Positions 43,832-53,900 of a stretch of 64,000 bases of DNA are shown here, piece after piece. A model generated the notes under the pieces. It was given only the letters and a program-made list of their open reading frames with translations, was not told the origin of the DNA and did no database searches. The position numbers and the translations under genes were made by a program. Positions within the stretch are counted from its first letter, which is position 1. Every line of letters begins with the position of its first letter. The stretch comes from JAVZYK01 sp049699715 (GTDB lineage Archaea > Nanobdellota > Nanobdellia > Pacearchaeales > UBA284). Where the stretch lies: contig JBNAVB010000001.1 in NCBI GenBank assembly GCA_049699715.1, positions 6,242 through 70,241 on the forward strand, given 5' to 3'.

Positions 43832-45550
43832 CTACAATTCTCTTTTCGCTATTCTCTCTCTAATTTCCTTAACAAATTTCTCAAGCTTAACCCCAAACTC
43901 TGGCTTCTTTCCGCGGGCTCTCACAGCTAATGTTCCTTGTTTCTCTTCTTTGTCTCCTATGACAATTATGTAAGGGATTTTCATCAGTTCAGCCTCGCGA
44001 ACCTTATAATCGACTGTGCTATCACGGAAATCAGAATCCACCCGCAAGCCTTCTTTCTCAAGAGATTTGACAATTTTCTCAGCTGCTTTGACATTTCTTT
44101 CTGTGAAGCTGAGAATGCGGGCTTGGATCGGAGCAAGCCACACTGGAAGGTTCCCATTCAAATGTTCTAATAGCACTCCTATGAACCTTTCTATTGAACC
44201 ATAAATCGCTCGATGAATCATAACCGGCCTTAACCTTTCGTTATTTTCATTTGTGTAAGTCAAATCAAAGCGTTCTGGCATCGCAAAATCTACTTGGATA
44301 GTCGCGCACTGCCAATGCCTCCCTAAAGAATCGTGCATCGAGAAATCTATTTTGGGGCCATAGAAAGCCCCTTCCCCTTTGTTTAATTTAAATTTAATCT
44401 TTCTGTTTTTCAAAACATTTTCTAAAGCCTTTTCGGCTTTGTCCCACATCTCATCCGAGCCTATCCTTTTTTCTGGGCGTGTTGATAATTCAACACTTAT
44501 CTCAAATTTGAACGGCTTGTAGAGAATATTTATCAGCTCTATTACCTTGGAAATCTCATCTTCAAGCTGCCTTTCTGTACAATAAATGTGGGCATCGTCT
44601 TGTGTGAATTTTATTACCCGGAACAATCCCCCTAGCACTCCACTTAGCTCTTGTCTATGAACCGTTCCTAACTCGCCAACTCTTAAAGGCAATTCTTTAT
44701 AGCTTCTTGGGCGAGTTTTATAAACAAGAATCCCGCCAGGGCAGTTCATGGGCTTAACAGCAAAATCCCGGTCTTCGTATCTTGTGAGAAAAATATTTTC
44801 GCGATATTTTTCCCAGTGCCCAGAGATTTTCCAAAGCCTTGAATCCATTATCTGAGGAGTTGAAATTTCTTGATAGCCCGCTTTTTGATGCTCCTCGCGC
44901 CAGAATTTCAAAAGCTCCTGATAGATTATCCAACCATTTTTGTGCCAGAACACCATTCCTGGCGCGACTTCATTGAACGAGAACAAATCAAGCCTTTGTC
45001 CAATAATCCTATGATCATTTTCTTTGAGCTTGCTCGTATCGAGCTGGGCTTTAGAGATTTGATTCAAAAGCTGTTTATAATCATATTTCTCTTCTTTCAA
45101 AACTTTTCCTTGTGTTATTTCAACTTTACCCTCTGCTCCGAATTGTCTACTTAACTCGCTAAGCGGATGCCCCTTGCATTTTAGCTCAAACTCCTTGTAC
45201 CATCCGAAAGGCGCCCTCGTGACAGTAAACTTTTCTTTTGCCAAGACTTTCTCGCCTTCTTGCAAAATTTGTAATGCACTTGAAGGCTTTGAAGGCATGT
45301 TTGTGAGATGGACATAAGGATAAAGAACTATGGTTTTGGTTTTGAGTTGAGAGGCGATATCTTTTATGTTCCTAACAAGCTCCTTTGCTACAGCAGTTTC
45401 ATGCCCCTCATCGTTTTTCTCGACAGCACCCAAAATAACAAGACATTCCTTTACAGTTTTCTCTTTCTTCTCGACTTCTTCCCTTGCTTTTATTGCTTCC
45501 TTGACCGGCTTGAACTTTATATAGTCACAATGAAGCGTTAAAATTTTCAT
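43832..45550 (-). CDS. thrS: Threonyl-tRNA synthetase, archaeal type
   Basis: A 572-residue class II synthetase. Residues 1-140 form the archaea-specific editing domain (MKILTLHCDYIKFKP, HETAVAKELVRNIKDIASQL, TRAPFGWYKEFELKCKGHPL), related to D-aminoacyl-tRNA deacylase. The catalytic core has MNCPGGI, HRQELSGVLGGLFRVIKFTQ (motif 2) and HRAIYGSIERFIGVLLEH (motif 3), which include the zinc ligands. A C-terminal anticodon-binding domain follows (GLRVDSDFRDSTVDYKVREA). Length is typical for archaeal ThrRS. Confidence 0.96.
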   Translation of the reverse strand: MKILTLHCDYIKFKPVKEAIKAREEVEKKEKTVKECLVILGAVEKNDEGHETAVAKELVRNIKDIASQLKTKTIVLYPYVHLTNMPSKPSSALQILQEGEKVLAKEKFTVTRAPFGWYKEFELKCKGHPLSELSRQFGAEGKVEITQGKVLKEEKYDYKQLLNQISKAQLDTSKLKENDHRIIGQRLDLFSFNEVAPGMVFWHKNGWIIYQELLKFWREEHQKAGYQEISTPQIMDSRLWKISGHWEKYRENIFLTRYEDRDFAVKPMNCPGGILVYKTRPRSYKELPLRVGELGTVHRQELSGVLGGLFRVIKFTQDDAHIYCTERQLEDEISKVIELINILYKPFKFEISVELSTRPEKRIGSDEMWDKAEKALENVLKNRKIKFKLNKGEGAFYGPKIDFSMHDSLGRHWQCATIQVDFAMPERFDLTYTNENNERLRPVMIHRAIYGSIERFIGVLLEHLNGNLPVWLAPIQARILSFTERNVKAAEKIVKSLEKEGLRVDSDFRDSTVDYKVREAELMKIPYIIVIGDKEEKQGTLAVRARGKKPEFGVKLEKFVKEIRERIAKREL

Positions 45551-45631
45551 TCTGTTTGCCTGTCCTGTTCATTCACCTTTTATTTCAATAGTTAAAAAGA
45601 AATGAGATTTATAAAATTAATGCCTGACACC

Positions 45632-46522
45632 CTAGTTTTCAACAGGAAGGTTTCCCAATTCTAAAATATTTATGTAGGTTTTGCCATCCCCTCTTTCATA
45701 GCCACCATCTGCTGTTCTTTCCAGTTTTCTGATAACCATCCTAACATATAAATTATCCCAACCATTAACCCATTTTGAGAAAGTTCTGTCAATGCTCGCG
45801 CCTGGAGGAATGCTCGCCGAGCCTCTCACACCCTCTTCACCTTCTTCACATTCATCTTCTGTGTTGCCGTCACTAAATTTGATTTCAGAATATGGCAAGG
45901 TGAAATGACCCTCTGATACATTCCTAATAGTAGTAAAAACATATAATTTCCATCCCATATAATCCCCGCCAACGCGGCTGCTGATGAACTTCTCTCTTTG
46001 TAAATGGTAGTCACGAATCATAAATTCGAGGTCGCCAGCGTTCGCCCATTCGCCCACATTATAATAATTCGTTGCCGAGTACTTGTAATCCTCACGAGAT
46101 TCTTCTTGTACTTGCTCTTGCCTTTGTTCTTGCTTATATGTTGGCTGTTCTTCTTTTTCTTTCTTCTGAATTTTCACTTGTATTTGTTCATCTTCAGTTA
46201 TTTTTTGAGGTGTTGATGGTTGTGAATAATGTTCTGTAATATTCGATTTTCCTTCCTCTGCTTTTTTATGGGGAATGTAAAGAGTATAATAACACAAGGC
46301 AGCAGCTAAACTTAATGTCATTAAAGCCCCAACCAACCAATTCCTTGGGGCATGGCTTTTTTTGGGTAAATGTATTAATGACTGTGACAGTTGACTCCCA
46401 CTTTCGGGGATTTCTGAGCTGCCCTTAGTTTTATCTAGAAGAGTCTTGGCTTCTTCGCTAGTAATTTTGCCTTCTTCAAGAAGTTTTAGAATCTTGAATT
46501 TTAAATCTTTCTCATTAGCCAT
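45632..46522 (-). CDS. Membrane-anchored protein with SHOCT-like N-terminus and Ig-like C-terminal domain
   Basis: A 296-residue protein. Residues about 6-30 (FKILKLLEEGKITSEEAKTL) look like a short SHOCT-type helix; one membrane segment lies near 61-82; a Lys/Glu/Gln-rich spacer follows; and the C-terminal 140 residues (GEWANAGDLEFMIRDYHL, YVFTTIRNVSEGHFTLPYSE, IPPGASIDRTF) resemble the DUF4352 immunoglobulin-like fold. Orientation suggests a cytoplasmic SHOCT part and an external domain. It is divergent from the receptor-like gene at 46616; the 93-bp gap has TATA-like boxes for both. Confidence 0.55.
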   Translation of the reverse strand: MANEKDLKFKILKLLEEGKITSEEAKTLLDKTKGSSEIPESGSQLSQSLIHLPKKSHAPRNWLVGALMTLSLAAALCYYTLYIPHKKAEEGKSNITEHYSQPSTPQKITEDEQIQVKIQKKEKEEQPTYKQEQRQEQVQEESREDYKYSATNYYNVGEWANAGDLEFMIRDYHLQREKFISSRVGGDYMGWKLYVFTTIRNVSEGHFTLPYSEIKFSDGNTEDECEEGEEGVRGSASIPPGASIDRTFSKWVNGWDNLYVRMVIRKLERTADGGYERGDGKTYINILELGNLPVEN

Positions 46523-46615
46523 TTAAACATAAAAATAAAGAAATTTATAAATATTTATATACAAAAATATACAAAAAACTTTAAATACAATAGTGTTATT
46601 AAAGAGGTATATAAA

Positions 46616-48760
46616 ATGACAAAGATAACCAAGACTTTTTTGATTTTACCCTTGTTTTTCATATCGCTATTACTTATCAACTTGGCATCTGCCACGATTA
46701 TCTTGTCAAATGTCAACCCCATATACAATCTTGGCGACATGATAAAGCTCGAAGCTAAAGTTTCAAGGGCAGAGGCATTTTCTGGCTTCTTCCGCATAGG
46801 ACTCTTCTGCAATAACACAGAAACTTTAATGTACTTCTCGCCAATAGATCTTGTCAAGAACAAAGAAAAGGCTATCACAGTTAATTTTCCTGTGGCCAAA
46901 ACAGGATCTTGTTATATATCCGCGACACTTGAAGATAATTATAACACAAAAATAGAGGAAACTAAAACTCCAACAGTTTCTCTTAGTAATAAAATTAATA
47001 TCGTGCTAAATGTTAATCAAAATGAGTTCGAACCTAAAGATAAATTAGAGCTCAGTGGCACAGCAACTAAAGAAAATGTCCAGGCAGCAAGTGGAATAGC
47101 AACAATAACTCTCAGTCAAGGTAAAGATTATAGCTCAAGTGTCCCGAATGGAAAGATTTCTTTCTCGCTAGATTTGCCTGCAGACATAGCTCCGGGCCAG
47201 CATCAAATAACAGTAAGCATCAAAGACAATAACAACAATCAAGGCACTGCAGCTATAAATATAACAATACTTTCTGTCCCAACAACTTTAACAATAGAGA
47301 CAAACAATGATAGTTTCATCCCTAATTCTTTGCTTATGATAACCCCCAAACTTCTTGATCAGGCAAACAACACTTTAGATGCCACGATAACAACGAAACT
47401 TTCAAGACAAGTTTCGCTCATAAAAAACGAGAAGCTTCTCGAAGAGTTGATAGCAAGTGGCAACAATACTGTTTATAGATTCACAGAATTCAGCCCGCCC
47501 GGTGATTATATAATCGAAGCTTCGACAAGCACATCAAAAGGTGAGTTTAATTCAAAGAAAATTTTGAAAGTTGAGTATTACGAAAAAATCAAAGTCGATT
47601 TACAAGGCGACACTTTGTACATTTCAAACATTGGGAACGTGCCTTTCAAACGCGCTATAGAAATTGAGTTTATGATAGAGAACCAAAGCACAAAAAAAGT
47701 TATTGACTTGGATTTAAAGATAAATGAGAACGCGACTTTCAAGCTCGAAGCGCCAAAAGGAACCTACACAATAAAAGTGAATACAGGTTCTGAGATTCTT
47801 GAATTCAAAAGCGTGCCATTGACAGGCTATGTTGTAGCAACAATCGAGTTGAACAAGTCACAAAAATTAGATTTTAGAGGGTTGGTAGGCTTGGTAGCAC
47901 TGGCTGTTGTATTGATTGTTATCATGATTCTCTTAAGAACAAGAAGATCACACAAGGAAAAAAAGGGGATAATCAAGATGATGAAAAATAATGGCCAAGA
48001 ATTTCCTATAGCTGCACACGCAACAACTGGAAATCTGATAGCATCCGCTAAGCTAGACCACTTTGCTTCGGGCGATGTGACACTGAAGAAGATATTCTTA
48101 AGGCACTCCTCAAAACTCGCAGCGGACAAGATTGTCTCGACAATAGTCTATGGGACAAAACAAGAAATAACAGCGTTGTTCGTTCATTTGGGCGTTGATT
48201 CCTTAAACGAAATTAAGAAAAAAGATTCCATGACCTACGCAAAAATTTTAGATGAATACTTCAAGGAAATCACACAGAAAATTAAAGAACATCAGGGAGT
48301 CGCGGATTTATATGATAACAACCTGATTGTCTTGTTCAATGTAATCAAGCAATACAGGCATGACATTGCCGCGCTGAAGACAGCAGAAGCAATTAAACAA
48401 ATCACAGAGGAATTGAATAGAGCGTTGGCGCCAAAGGGCGTTAAGATTGGAGTGTGCGCAGGCATCAATACTGGCTTGGCAAACGTCACAAACATTCAAA
48501 ATGGCACAGTAAAATATACTGCTATAGGCAATACAACTTCCTTGGCAAGGGCATTACAAGCAAAAGCGTGCGCAGGCGAGATATTGTTCACAGAAAAAGT
48601 TTATGACCGCGTTGCTAATGTAATCAAAGCAAGGAAGATGCAACCACATTACTTGAGCGAGCAACAAGCAATTAATATATACTCATTACAAGACGGTATG
48701 AAAGCAGAGCTACGAAACAAGAATCAGTGGTACATCAGGCGAGCTCTAGGAAAAGGTTAA
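46616..48760 (+). CDS. Receptor-like membrane protein with a degenerate class III cyclase domain
   Basis: A 714-residue protein: signal peptide (1-27), about 380 residues of Ig-like beta repeats with sequons (for example NPIYNLGDMIKLEAKV, NQNEFEPKDKLELSG), a membrane segment near 422-442, then a cytoplasmic part. Residues about 480-690 follow the class III nucleotidyl cyclase order: ITALFVHLGVDSLNEI, a dimer helix, VADLYDNNLIVLFN, GVKIGVCAGINTGLANVTNI, VKYTAIGNTTSLARALQAKA, GEILFTEKVYDRV. Metal-binding Asp positions appear replaced (FVHLG for F-x-D-I; YDNN for G-D), so catalysis is doubtful and it may bind nucleotide or act as a partner. Family placement is by eye. Confidence 0.65.
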   Translation: MTKITKTFLILPLFFISLLLINLASATIILSNVNPIYNLGDMIKLEAKVSRAEAFSGFFRIGLFCNNTETLMYFSPIDLVKNKEKAITVNFPVAKTGSCYISATLEDNYNTKIEETKTPTVSLSNKINIVLNVNQNEFEPKDKLELSGTATKENVQAASGIATITLSQGKDYSSSVPNGKISFSLDLPADIAPGQHQITVSIKDNNNNQGTAAINITILSVPTTLTIETNNDSFIPNSLLMITPKLLDQANNTLDATITTKLSRQVSLIKNEKLLEELIASGNNTVYRFTEFSPPGDYIIEASTSTSKGEFNSKKILKVEYYEKIKVDLQGDTLYISNIGNVPFKRAIEIEFMIENQSTKKVIDLDLKINENATFKLEAPKGTYTIKVNTGSEILEFKSVPLTGYVVATIELNKSQKLDFRGLVGLVALAVVLIVIMILLRTRRSHKEKKGIIKMMKNNGQEFPIAAHATTGNLIASAKLDHFASGDVTLKKIFLRHSSKLAADKIVSTIVYGTKQEITALFVHLGVDSLNEIKKKDSMTYAKILDEYFKEITQKIKEHQGVADLYDNNLIVLFNVIKQYRHDIAALKTAEAIKQITEELNRALAPKGVKIGVCAGINTGLANVTNIQNGTVKYTAIGNTTSLARALQAKACAGEILFTEKVYDRVANVIKARKMQPHYLSEQQAINIYSLQDGMKAELRNKNQWYIRRALGKG

Positions 48761-48840
48761 AAGGTTAAAAAATCCCTATTAGTTTAACAATATCAATAAT
48801 AAAAAGAGGAAAAAGAAAGAATTTGAAAGGAGGTAATGAA

Positions 48841-49773
48841 ATGGAAAATAATATTTTTTGGGCATTTTTAGCAGTTACTTTTATTGTAGGATTAACTTTA
48901 GGAATTGCAATATATGGGTTGCCTGCAGGAATAACAGGCAGAGCCGCATTCTTTCCTTTTACTCCAGCAATAAATTGTAATGACACTGATGGGATTAACC
49001 TTGCTGTCAAGGGAGCATGCATAGATCCCTATGGGACAAAAACAGATGTCTGTTCCAGCCCGACTAATCTAGTAGAGTATTGGTGCATGAACGGGACAAA
49101 CATAAGCTATTGTGTATCGCAAGTATATAATTGTGTTAGTTATGGTTATACAGGCTGTTATGATGGTGCTTGTGTTGGTAGCAACAAATCTCAAGCTGCG
49201 ACGGGAAGCGTCAGTGGCGTGCCAGCGACGCCAGCGACAAGTGGTTTTGGCGGATCTGCAGAATCTATGCAAATATATAATTATGTAACTACACAAAGTT
49301 CTCAATTATTTCATTGTGGTTTAACAAATGATTTCAGTCTTGATAGTGAGCATAGCATCTTCCATTTATCAAAATGTGATAGAGCAATATTTAGTGACGG
49401 GAACAGAAGAAAAGAGGTGACTCTCCATGGGGTCTATTTTGATACTATGCATAGGAAATTTGTAGCCCATATACAATATAAGTATTTTTTAGATGATGTG
49501 CTATGTACAGAAGAAGATATTCTAAGCGGAACGGAAGACAGTGGATTTGCAGTGGATATCCTTGAAATCAGATCAAAACTAACAAATAGCGGAGAGTCCA
49601 TCCAGATGGTCCTGGCAACAATTCCTGATAATGTTTTCGCTGATTCTTGCTTTAATACTGTAGGGACTTTAGGAAGTGGTGGGATGAACGGAAGATATGT
49701 CATTGTAGATGATGAAGTAACGTGTCAAAGTGGTGGTTGGCAATGTAAATGTGAAGAATCTTCTGCAAGATAA
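48841..49773 (+). CDS. Secreted or anchored protein with an ITGRA motif
   Basis: A 310-residue protein; ATG 48841 follows a GGAGG Shine-Dalgarno, and I reject the in-frame TTG at 48823. The N-terminal membrane segment (about 8-26) is followed by GITGRAAFF. The outside part has Cys-rich and Ser/Thr/Ala-rich stretches (about residues 40-140) and then a soluble domain with 6-8 further cysteines (FHCGLTND, LSKCDRAIF, QSGGWQCKCEE). Sequons are present. No family recognised. It is 80 bp after the receptor-like gene. Confidence 0.55.
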   Translation: MENNIFWAFLAVTFIVGLTLGIAIYGLPAGITGRAAFFPFTPAINCNDTDGINLAVKGACIDPYGTKTDVCSSPTNLVEYWCMNGTNISYCVSQVYNCVSYGYTGCYDGACVGSNKSQAATGSVSGVPATPATSGFGGSAESMQIYNYVTTQSSQLFHCGLTNDFSLDSEHSIFHLSKCDRAIFSDGNRRKEVTLHGVYFDTMHRKFVAHIQYKYFLDDVLCTEEDILSGTEDSGFAVDILEIRSKLTNSGESIQMVLATIPDNVFADSCFNTVGTLGSGGMNGRYVIVDDEVTCQSGGWQCKCEESSAR

Positions 49774-49792
49774 TTTTTCTTTCTTTATTTTT

Positions 49793-50716
49793 TTATTTTT
49801 TCAATTCTCTTAGCAACAAGCATGCTTTGCACAAGTCATGAGAAGAAGCAAAGCCGCATTTCTTGCATTTTTTGAACTCAGTATCCTTAAATTTTTCTTT
49901 GATTAATGGCATTAGCTTGAGAAATGAATTGACTATCGCGTTTTTTATCTCTACATGTTTCTTGTCCATCTCATCAAGAAAATTCCTTATCTCTATCCTG
50001 AAAGTTTCGCCGCGCGAAGGGCAAGTTGCTATCTCTTTCTTTGGAATAGGCAAATTCTTGAGCTTGGCATAACACATTATTTCTTGTGTAGAGCAAAGGT
50101 AAAATGGTTTCACGCGTTGAACAAAAGCTTTAGTTTCTTGAGTGCCTGCCTTTGGCCCTAGCTTTGCTAAAAGCTCACTGTTGCCCTTGAAAATATTGAG
50201 CAAAATGTTCTCTGCCTCATCGTCAAGAGAGTGAGCTGTCGCAATGACATCAAACTTCAGCTCTTTAGCTTTCTTGTTGATCAACCATCTTTTCAATATT
50301 GAGCAAACCGCGCAATTGCTCAATTTCATCTTTTCAATTTTATTCTGAACTCTCTTGTCGCCAAGATTAAACCCAAACTCTTTTTTGAATGTAAAAATTT
50401 TGAGAGAAATCCCTAAATCTTTACAGAGTTTTTTACTGTCTCTTAACAAATTTTTCCTGTAATCTCCGATGCCTTCATCAACCATCAATGCCTCGAGCTT
50501 CTGGCCTCGTTCTTTGCAGAATTTCGTTAGGATATAAAGTAAAACAATGCTGTCCTTGCCGCCAGAGAAGGCCACAGCAATTTTGTTTTTCTTGTTAATG
50601 AGCTCATACTTGCGAATTGTATAAAGGACTTTTCTCTCGAAATATTTGATGAACTCGATGGCATCAAGCCATCTTCCACAGCTTAAGAAATGAACCCTCT
50701 TGCCATGCTTTCTCAT
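49793..50716 (-). CDS. TtuA/NcsA-type tRNA 2-thiolation protein
   Basis: A 307-residue PP-loop ATPase. AVAFSGGKDSIVLL near residue 50 is the ATP-binding loop; LSNCAVCSILKRW near residue 132 and ATCPSRGETFRIEIRNFL near residue 230 provide three Cys for a [4Fe-4S] cluster, as in TtuA. The C-terminus has a zinc-type C-x2-C ... C-x2-C (CKKCGF ... LCKAC). The usual N-terminal zinc finger of TtuA/CTU1 is reduced to a single Cys. It lies 14 bp after the ferredoxin gene. Role: thiolation of tRNA uridines. Confidence 0.88.
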   Translation of the reverse strand: MRKHGKRVHFLSCGRWLDAIEFIKYFERKVLYTIRKYELINKKNKIAVAFSGGKDSIVLLYILTKFCKERGQKLEALMVDEGIGDYRKNLLRDSKKLCKDLGISLKIFTFKKEFGFNLGDKRVQNKIEKMKLSNCAVCSILKRWLINKKAKELKFDVIATAHSLDDEAENILLNIFKGNSELLAKLGPKAGTQETKAFVQRVKPFYLCSTQEIMCYAKLKNLPIPKKEIATCPSRGETFRIEIRNFLDEMDKKHVEIKNAIVNSFLKLMPLIKEKFKDTEFKKCKKCGFASSHDLCKACLLLRELKK

Positions 50717-50730
50717 TTTTTACTGCCCAA

Positions 50731-50952
50731 TTACCTGACTTCCTTGATGCTTATAATGTTTACTGGGCATATGTCCGCGGCTTCCTTGTTACACTTGTAT
50801 TCTTTTGCTTCGATTAAAGTTTTCCTTGGCTTGGCTTTGCCGTCGCTGCCTATTACCCAGTTCTCCCCACAGACAGATACGCATGCACCACAGCCAATAC
50901 ATTTCTCGTGCTCTTGAGTGATTTTATATTTTCTGTTCTTTTTGATTTCCAT
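50731..50952 (-). CDS. 4Fe-4S ferredoxin
   Basis: A 73-residue ferredoxin. C-x2-C-x2-C-x3-C in EKCIGCGACVSVCGEN and a later Cys in ICPVNII give one [4Fe-4S] cluster in the usual fold; an extra Cys in YKCNKEAAD is outside the motif. It directly precedes the iron-sulphur tRNA thiolase and may serve it, by inference. It follows gyrA by 11 bp on the same strand. Confidence 0.88.
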   Translation of the reverse strand: MEIKKNRKYKITQEHEKCIGCGACVSVCGENWVIGSDGKAKPRKTLIEAKEYKCNKEAADICPVNIISIKEVR

Positions 50953-50963
50953 TTTATTAAATT

Positions 50964-53900
50964 TTATTGACTATATTTATTATTCCCATTTAATTCTGTT
51001 ATTTCGACCACTTTAGCAAGATCAGTGACTTTGTCATCAGGCCTGAGCCTTATTATTCTAACGCCCTGAGTAGCTCTGCCCATTACTCTAATATCCTTAC
51101 AAGGGACTCTTATGACCATTCCTTTAGATGTCGTAACAATCCCAGAATCCTTGTCGTTTACAGACACAGTTGTAACAACTTTGCCTGTTTTGTCTGAGAT
51201 TTTCAAGTTGATTACGCCTTTGCATGCTCGGCCTGTAAGCCTGTAATCCTCAATTGCGCTTCTTTTGCCGTAGCCTTTTTCTGTGATTGTGAGAATCGTG
51301 CTTTTCGGGTCATCAAGAACCTCGAGAGAGACAACTTCATCACCTTTCTCGAGCTTTATTCCTGTCACTCCATAACTCGCACGGCCCATTGTTCGAACTT
51401 CATCAGAATTGAACCTTATTGCCTGGCCCTCTTTTGTTACAAGAATTACTTCCTGCTTCTCTTTTATTGGCTTGACATCAATGACAACATCCGAACCATC
51501 TAGAGGCAAATTAATAACACGAACCCCGGAAGCCCTTGGCTTGCTTAGGAGCGAGAGATTCATTTTTTTAACTTGCCCTTTCTTTGTGACAATCATCAAA
51601 AAGTCTTTGAACTCTTTAACAGCCATCACGCTCTGTATTGTTTCATCTTTCAAATTTAAAATGTTGATTAATGCCTTGCCTTTGCTATATTTCTCGACAG
51701 CCGGAATATAATACGCTTTAAGCCAGTACACTCGGCCTTTGTTTGTGAAAAATAATAAGTAATCATGAGTTGAGCAAGTTATTATTTGTTTCACGAAGTC
51801 GCCTGTTGCGAGGTCAGAACCAATGACACCCTTACCGCCGCGCTTCTGCTCCTTATAATCCTTGACGTCAATCCTTTTACAGTATCCTTTGTCTGTGATT
51901 GTTATAACAACATCTTTCTTGCTGATTATGTCTTTTTCCTGGATTTCAGCGATTCTTTGTAAAATTTGTGTTCTTCGGGCATCGCCATATTTCCTCTTTA
52001 GCTCTGAAACTTCTTTCTTGATGACATTCAAGATTTCCTTGCCGCTAGAGAGAATTTTCTCAAGCTCTTTAATCAATTCTCTCAATTTCTTTTCCTCATC
52101 TTTGAGCTTGTCTTGCTCCAAGTTAGTCAGGCTGCTGAGCTTCATGTCAAGGATTGCCTGCGCTTGCTTGCCAGTCAACGAGAACTTTTTTAAAAGTGAC
52201 TCATAAGCTTCGGTTGTATTCTTGCTCCCCTTTATTAATTTGACAACAGCATCAATGTCCTTGAGCGCAATTAACAATCCTTGGACTATCTCCCTTCGCT
52301 CCTGGGCTTTCTTCAGTTCGAATTTTGTTCTTTTTGTAACAATAACCTCGCGATATTTGACATATTCCTCAATCAAGTTCTTCAGATTTAATTGCTTTGG
52401 ATGCCCTTTCACGAGAGCAATCATGTTTACGTCAAAATTGTCCTGGAGCCTGGTGAATTTGTAAAGCCTGTTGAGCGTGAACTTGTAATCTGCACCTTTT
52501 CTTAATTCTATGACAATACGCACTTTTCCTTTGGCACTTTCATCGCGCAGATCCCACACGTCAGGGAGCTTCTTCTCCTGGATTAATTTCGCAATGTCTT
52601 TGACGAGCTCGGCCTTATTAAGCATGTAAGGGATTTCTGTGATAATAATGCTTGTTCTGCCTTTGTGTTCTTCTGTCGTGGTCTTTCCTCTTAAGATGAT
52701 GCGGCCTTTGCCTGATTTATAAATCTCCAAGAAGTTCGCGTTTGCTTGGCCCCCTGTCGGGAAGTCAGGGCCGATTATTATTTCTGAAAGTTTTTCTATA
52801 GTTATATCTGGATTATTAATGTAAGCATTGATAGCGTCACAAACTTCGCCCAGGTTGTGCGGCGGCAAATTCGTAGCCATGCCAACTGCGATGCCTGTTG
52901 CGCCGTTGATTAGTAGATTTGGAAGTTTCCCGGGCAGAGTTTCTGGCTCTTCGAGTGAATTGTCAAAGTTTTGCAAGAACTTGACAGTTTCTTTGTCAAT
53001 ATCCTCGAGAAGCTCAGCTGATATTGCAGCTAGCTTTGCTTCCGTGTATCTCATTGCTGCTGGCGAGTCTCCATCCATTGAGCCGAAGTTCCCTTGCCCA
53101 TGAACTAAAGGATAACGCAACGAAAAATCCTGGGCCATTCTCACGAGTGCGTCATAAATTGCCATGTCGCCATGAGGATGGAATTTGCCCATACAATTGT
53201 GAGAACGCATTCCATTTGCCAAAAATTCATGCTCTTTCTCAACCTGGATATCGTAAGTGATTTCTGGTTTTGCTCTCTCTACTTTTTTTACTTCAACAAA
53301 AAAGAAATCATTTTCTAGAATTGGTTTTAATTTTGCGGCCAACGGAGAACCGATTCTCTTAAGTTTTTCTAAAATATTTAGTTTCTTGATAGTGCTTTTG
53401 TATATTTTTATTTTGTTTTTCAAGCCTTTATAATATCTAATTTTTGTTCCATTTTCATATTTGATTCCTAATCTGAATTTTTTTCCATTGACATCTTTAT
53501 ACCAGCCTCCCCCAAGATGTTTTTCTGAAAATTCAGAAAATATTGCGCTACCAAAGTAGGGAAGGATATCAAATTGTGAAGGATTTACTTTTGTTTTTAT
53601 TTTCAAGAGCCTTTCCTTTTTTTGCTCATTGGACAAGTTAAGGTTATCTTTTAGAGATTGTATACTGCTTCCACAGATTTCTAGAGAGTATGTTTCGAAA
53701 TTAGGTTTTATTATTCTTCCCTTGTATGAATGATTTTTCTTTTTGTTTCTGTACTTCCTAGAAAATATTCCTAACGAGAACAGCAACGTTTGCAAGCTAT
53801 CAATAAACTTTTCAGATATTGATGTGATGTTGATTACTTTTCTATTTTTATGCACAAAACCATCTCCATCTATAATACCTGAAAGAAATGCAAAAATAAC

